Assembly: GCF_002127325.2 (NCBI RefSeq)
Contig: NC_035444.2
Coordinates: 81,395,870-81,459,869, forward strand
Length of the DNA stretch: 64,000 nt
Direction of reading: 5' to 3'
Source of the DNA: Helianthus annuus
Taxonomy: Eukaryota > Streptophyta > Magnoliopsida > Asterales > Asteraceae
Under the pieces are notes generated by a model. That model was not told where the DNA came from. It was given only the letters and a program-made list of their open reading frames with translations, and searched no databases. Positions within the stretch are counted from its first letter, which is position 1. Every line of letters starts with the position of its first letter. Below, one piece after another: positions 59,578 to 64,000 of this stretch. The position numbers were made by a program, and so were the translations under genes.

Positions 59578-61016
59578 ATGACAAGAAAGATAGGAGTTTA
59601 TATAGCTTCAACCTTCCAAGTCTTCGGGGACTACCACTCCGTCCAAGTTGCGGATTCTTTTGCAAGACGATACTATAACACTCTCTGCCATTCTCCACAA
59701 AATACTTACCAACTTTACAAGGATGAAAGCATCCTATCCCGTCCAGGGGACCATGGAATGCGTTCAATTACAACTATCAAGGTATGCAATCAAGAAACAC
59801 TTAGTTTGGTCTATGAGTAATTAATGAATTAGAACTTACATTATCAATATTTCTTCTATTTTAAGCAGTTTTGATAGTAGTAATTTGTTTGCTCTAGGGG
59901 TGCATAAATTTGCATAACGAACGTATGCATTTGGTTTTGGTTCAGGAAATAGAAAAGGAGATAGCACTTTCTATTATGACGAGCACGACCATCATTCTGT
60001 TCACTATGCATGCTCAAGAAACGATAGGAAAGTCTATTATCGTTGGTGTCACGGGCTTGTTAACCAAAGATGGCATGTCAAAAGGCTTCTCCCAAAACCT
60101 CTTGTTAGCACCACAACCTAGAGGGTTTTATGTGAAAAATGACTTCCTTTGGTTTACAGATATGAGCCATCTTGTCCCCATTGGTATATATAATTTGTCA
60201 TGTTATCTATTTACTCCAGGCGGGTGTATTCTGGTTTCATATTATCAAATTTTCTATTTTGTTTAGTGGAATACAATGTGGTTTCTATGGAAGAAAATGA
60301 CACCTCTAGAGATGAAGATGTTGATGCTCTCAATCAAATTGAAAGCTCAACCGTTGTCCCCTCACTAGCATCCGAGCAGATTTTGGAAAATAATAGCTCA
60401 AACATTGTTCCTGCGACAACCGAGTCATCCACTGTCATTCAGGCCCGGGAAGGTATCTCCGGATAACATTTATATGAACCAAATTCTTTGGTTATCTTCA
60501 CTTTAAGTGGTGGCATTGATTTTGCACTAAACTCTCTTTTCATACATATTGCAGCTAAGATGATCTTAGTAAGAGACTTACCACCACAGGTCGATCGCAA
60601 ATCACTGGCCCTTGCACTTAAGGATTTCGGATCTGTCAAGTATAGGAACATCCAGATTAGAAAATATAATGTACGATCAAGCTTATTTTTTTCTTTCTTG
60701 TGTCTAACAATGTTGTATAGTATATTTCTGAGACATTAATGTTGTGTAGGATGGTTATCATTATGCTATTGTGGAGTTCAATAGCTCAAGAGCTGCAAAC
60801 CAAGCTGTTCAGGTATGTCTTTAAACAAAGATGAGCTCCCTTTTGGTGAATTGATGAAAAACTGTGTTATCCTAACTACTTAAAAGTCATAATTAAGTAT
60901 TATTCAACATTAGGCTCTATAATCTTATAGTTATAAGTTTTGTTTTTCTTTTATTGTAGGCTGGCTCTATCAGTTTGGATGGTCGCGAATGCTTTGTTGA
61001 ACCTAAGAAAGCTTAG
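59578..61016 (+). CDS. NTF2 + RRM protein (G3BP-like RNA-binding protein), six exons
   Basis: Model: 59578-59781, 59946-60183, 60267-60452, 60555-60670, 60750-60812, 60960-61016, all GT-AG with agreeing phases; 287 aa. Exons 1-2 encode an NTF2-like domain (VQVADSFARRYYNTL, LSRPGDHGMRSITTIK, GVTGLLTKDG, SQNLLLAPQPRGFYVKND). Exon 3 is an acidic Ser/Glu linker. Exons 4-6 encode an RRM (ILVRDLPPQV as RNP2, YHYAIVEF as RNP1, SLDGRECFVEPKKA). Plant G3BP-like proteins bind RNA in cytoplasmic granules and usually end in an RGG tail, which is missing here. The start of exon 2 is divergent, so a decayed copy is possible, but no stop breaks the model. Confidence 0.7.
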
Positions 61017-62486
61017 AGATTGAATGCATGCCCAGCGTTTGTTGAGTTATTTTCTTCTCCACATGTTCTTGTGGAGTTAATATCTATATCAACTATAGTG
61101 GTCTGAAGCTCTATTTTAAAGATCACGTATTCGTTGGGCTTTTGATATTTGGCTATGTTACTGTGTTTTACTAGATCCGCGCTCGAATTTACAACTTATT
61201 TCTTACTTTTAAACGTTACATGCGAGTCCATTGATGAATATTAGAATCTCTTTAACTATGAGTACTTTTTTTAGGAAACTATAGATGTCATATATTTTAG
61301 TTCTTGTTATTTTTTATTGTCAATAAAAAATGATCAAAATGGAAAAGAATGTTAATGATCCTGATGAAACTCTTACGCTAAGGTCGACTACTCGACGGTC
61401 GCCAACCTCCAACCGCCTGAAGGCACGACAGTGGAATAATCGGTAAAACCTCACCTCCCATCCAAGACGAACCGGCGCCACCCGTATTCGCCCTTCACCT
61501 GGATGCTGCAGAAAATAATGGGGAGATCGAGTGGGAGTCTAACCTAGGTCACAAAAACATCTTTTAGTAAAGACATTTACCTTGAGGGAACCTATTTATT
61601 CCATTCAAAGGAGAAGAGATTATTGGAGAGACAATGACGATTTATAATGGATTGGATGGATTTGACTGAAAAGTAGCAGTGCGATTCTCCAGCCCTTAAC
61701 CATTTGTTCGGTAGATCGGAGATAACGATGCTTATGAGAAGAGAAGTATAGAGACGCAATTCCAATAATGACATATATAACTATATATTTCAAATGTTAT
61801 ACACACATATTTTGGTTCGGTTTACACAGCTGGTTTCAAGTTCCAAACTCACTGAACGAACTATTTGGATCTCAAGCCGTCAAACCAACCGACTTGCCTG
61901 ATTTGGAAGGTTCAGTTGATTACAACGATTTATCAAAACCCCTAGTGTCCACATTTTTGTTTTCTTGTTAGCCCGTCCACTATCAACAATCCTTTGACAA
62001 CTATGCAAGCTAGCATCAAGATGTCGATTCTCTTGTTGTATGACCGTATCCGCGTAGTCCTAATCCTAATCTTTGAATCATGTTTCATAAATTGTTTAGA
62101 TGTCATCTCGATCTGCCGGCCTTTTTTAACCCTTCGTGTTCACGCACAAGAAAAAGTAAAAAAAAAAAAAAAGGCAATACGAGTTTTCCTTCCTATATAT
62201 TTAAACAATATAAAGATGCTTATTTTAAATCTCATATGCTTTTCCGAATATAATACAAATTATATATTCAAGAAACCCTTCTAAAAGTACTAGTGGGAAT
62301 GCCCACGCGTTACGGCGGGTGTCCGACTGATATCTGATTAAATTATGATGTGTATTACGAATCATAGCCATTCCAAGTTCCTAACATTTTCATTCCATAA
62401 CCCGCGCGATGTGAGGCGGCACATTTTAAAACACAATGGAGTTGCCACGACCGGAATGTAAATTTCAAATCTTTTTCGTGCTTACT
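61017..62486. other. intergenic, no clear gene
   Basis: Holds the 3' flank of the G3BP-like gene, a GC-richer stretch at 61380-61550 without recognised similarity, and a 67-codon plus-strand ORF at 61768-61971 (WFQVPNSLNELFG, DLPDLEGSVDYNDLSKPLV) that may be a captured exon of unknown origin. A poly-A run of 14 lies near 62160. Confidence 0.4.
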
Positions 62487-62830
62487 TTCTGAAAATGACC
62501 AACTTGATTTGTGCTATCAACAAGATGAGCAGCTTTCCCAAAGAGCATGTAGACCTCGGTACTGATAACCGCCTCAAACCTTTTGCAAGTCGAACCAGAA
62601 TACACACCATCCCCGGAACCTTTTGTGACCGGAATGGACTCACCAGTTAGAGCCGACTACAAAAGTAGGTTCACCGGTTCAGTAAAAAATACTAAAACAT
62701 GATTAAAAAACAATTTTACATAATCGCAAACGTTTGACCACTAACCTAGACAATCTTTAAGGGTTCGCCATCGAGCAAACGAGCATTAGCTGGAATAATA
62801 TCTTCATCATTCCATTTACCATCTCGCAAA
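62487..62830 (-). pseudogene. plasma-membrane H+-ATPase (P3A) gene fragment
   Basis: Exon-like 62830-62745 reads LLRDGKWNDEDIIPANARLL then DGEPLKI. Exon-like 62655-62487 reads [44 protein letters not shown]. These are the actuator-domain region (TGES motif) of plant proton pumps, with a GT-AG intron between. A segment of about 15 residues is missing between DED and IIPANARL, and a few residues after CKR. No other exon of this roughly 950-aa protein is in the window, so this is a captured or relic fragment. Confidence 0.85.
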
Positions 62831-62904
62831 AGTCTTAAAAGTCTTTTTATATAATCACTTTGAAATTATAGTTGTTATAGTCTAATTTAATATATTAATT
62901 ATTA

Positions 62905-63235
62905 AAGATTAAAGATAATTAAAAAAAATGAACAAAGTATAGGCCAAACCAGCTGATACGGATTCATTCTGACCTGTTAGTCCGTTACCCAGTCTGCCCA
63001 TTTGCCACCACCAAAAAAAAATAATAATAATAAAAGCCTTAAATGAAATCTCACAATTTGTTGACGAATTTTAAAAGATTGAAGATAATTAAAAAAAAGG
63101 ATAAAGCATAGGCCAAACCAACTGGTATTGATCCATTCTGACCCGTTAGCCCGTTACGCAATCTGCCATTTGCCACCACTAAATAAAACACAAAAAAAGC
63201 CTTAGATGAAATGTCACAATTTCTTGACGGATTTT
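62905..63235. repeat. 169-bp direct duplication
   Basis: AGGCCAAACCA(G/A)CTG, CATTCTGACC(T/C)GTTAG, TTTGCCACCAC and TCACAATTT(G/C)TTGACG recur in order at about 62942 and 63111, with several substitutions. Confidence 0.85.
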
Positions 63236-64000
63236 TGTTGCTTGGTTGAATAGCAGCATTCTTTACGTTGGTCAACATTGAAATGAGAGATCTTACCTGC
63301 AAATGCATAAACCTTTAATCTAAAACTTTAACGCAACATAATTACCAAAAGTAAAATGACTCTTTTTGGAGCTGTTAACTGATGGCAAAAGAAAATATAT
63401 GTCAAAAATTTAAGAATTCTACACATTGTCTATCCAAATGTATACGCGTGTTTGCTCACCGAGTCATGATACTGCAACTTGATGTAATAGTTAATGTAAA
63501 TTTAAAAACACCACTTGAAGTCAGCAAAGCCAATGTACAACATACCATGGGGTTGACGACCTCTTTGATTGTCAAATTTATTAATCTTTTAAATCTGAAG
63601 ATGTGATAAGAATTGTTTCTTCTTCTTAGAGGTGGCCGTTTCATACTTTCAACCCATTTCCAAATGGGTCGTTTTAGGTTATGTTTTATCTTTAACACAA
63701 AATTAAAAAAAAAAAACTGAACGAAAAAGGTTTAAAGTCATCCTAAGTGTAATAGACTGGTCGAAATACACTGGATTTGGCCTTTAAAAAGTGACTTTTG
63801 TTCATGTTACAAACCTAAAATTCAACAAAAGGAGTGTACCTTTGCTTGCCCTTGGAGGTTTCCGAACACCGGTTTCCAACACTGAGTTCTATGAGCTCAA
63901 GAAACTTAGGTGTAATGAAAAACGGTTTATTACGCATCAAAAGCCCACAACAAAACCCATTTCCAACGGATAAACTAACAAATTGTGCATGCAAATGGGA
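63236..64000. other. no feature recognised
   Basis: AT-rich sequence with short ORFs only. No splice pattern or family resemblance was seen. Confidence 0.4.

Noticed and set aside
61592..61971. Small ORFs between the G3BP-like gene and the ATPase fragment as genes
   Set aside because: Short, without splice context or recognised domains; kept only as a note in the intergenic entry.
63382..63973. Short ORFs at the right edge
   Set aside because: No family resemblance and no splice pattern; too short to support.

Overview
The window is nuclear DNA from a flowering plant. It is almost entirely transposable elements, nested several layers deep, with a few genes or gene fragments between them. 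The evidence is: gag-pol polyproteins of plant Ty3/gypsy and Ty1/copia type, primer-binding sites for plant initiator tRNA-Met and tRNA-Asp, a CACTA element with a plant-type DUF8039/Ulp1 gene, B3-domain exons, and a plasma-membrane H+-ATPase gene fragment. The style of several gag proteins and the ARID-bearing retroelement suggest the daisy family (Asteraceae). That is recollection of family resemblance, not a search result.

Layout from left to right. 1-6574: 5' part of Ty3/gypsy element I (minus strand; gag-pol open except for one amber codon; 1.94-kb LTR). 6575-7997: two or three copies of a small exon set, possibly the N-terminus of a Helitron helicase. 7998-21777: decayed gypsy element II (minus) with a 3.5-kb left LTR, a scrambled right LTR and heavily deleted coding parts. 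Its pre-integrase segment holds a nested element with a tRNA-Asp primer site (12950-17395). 21778-27900: B3-domain pseudogene (plus), an exact 207-bp tandem array, and duplicated RPA-like exons (minus). 28276-34275: a foldback MITE split by a CACTA transposon (28364-33938, TSD TGT) whose gene has DUF8039 and a Ulp1-type peptidase and which itself contains two MITEs. 35361-40693: Ty1/copia element (minus, 420-bp LTRs, many lesions). 40951-58650: 5' part of a plus-strand copia element, split by the most interesting block.

That block (41918-58192) is a tandem array of a non-autonomous LTR retroelement: LTR, ORF, LTR, stub, LTR, ORF, LTR. Its ORF starts inside the 5' LTR and reads through the tRNA-Met primer site. 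It encodes a Cys-rich motif, a CCHC knuckle, a protease-like domain with the catalytic D-S/T-G replaced, and a C-terminal ARID DNA-binding domain. The middle unit lost its ORF by a deletion at a 5-bp microhomology (CACCG). It then received a young 10.7-kb Tekay-like gypsy element III (44710-55395, TSD GGTTT).

58650-64000 is gene-like. It holds a copia integrase relic, a six-exon NTF2-RRM (G3BP-like) gene whose splice phases all agree (59578-61016), and a fragment of a plasma-membrane H+-ATPase gene (62487-62830). The order of nesting is: copia (plus) first, then the ARID element, then its tandem amplification and deletion, then gypsy III.
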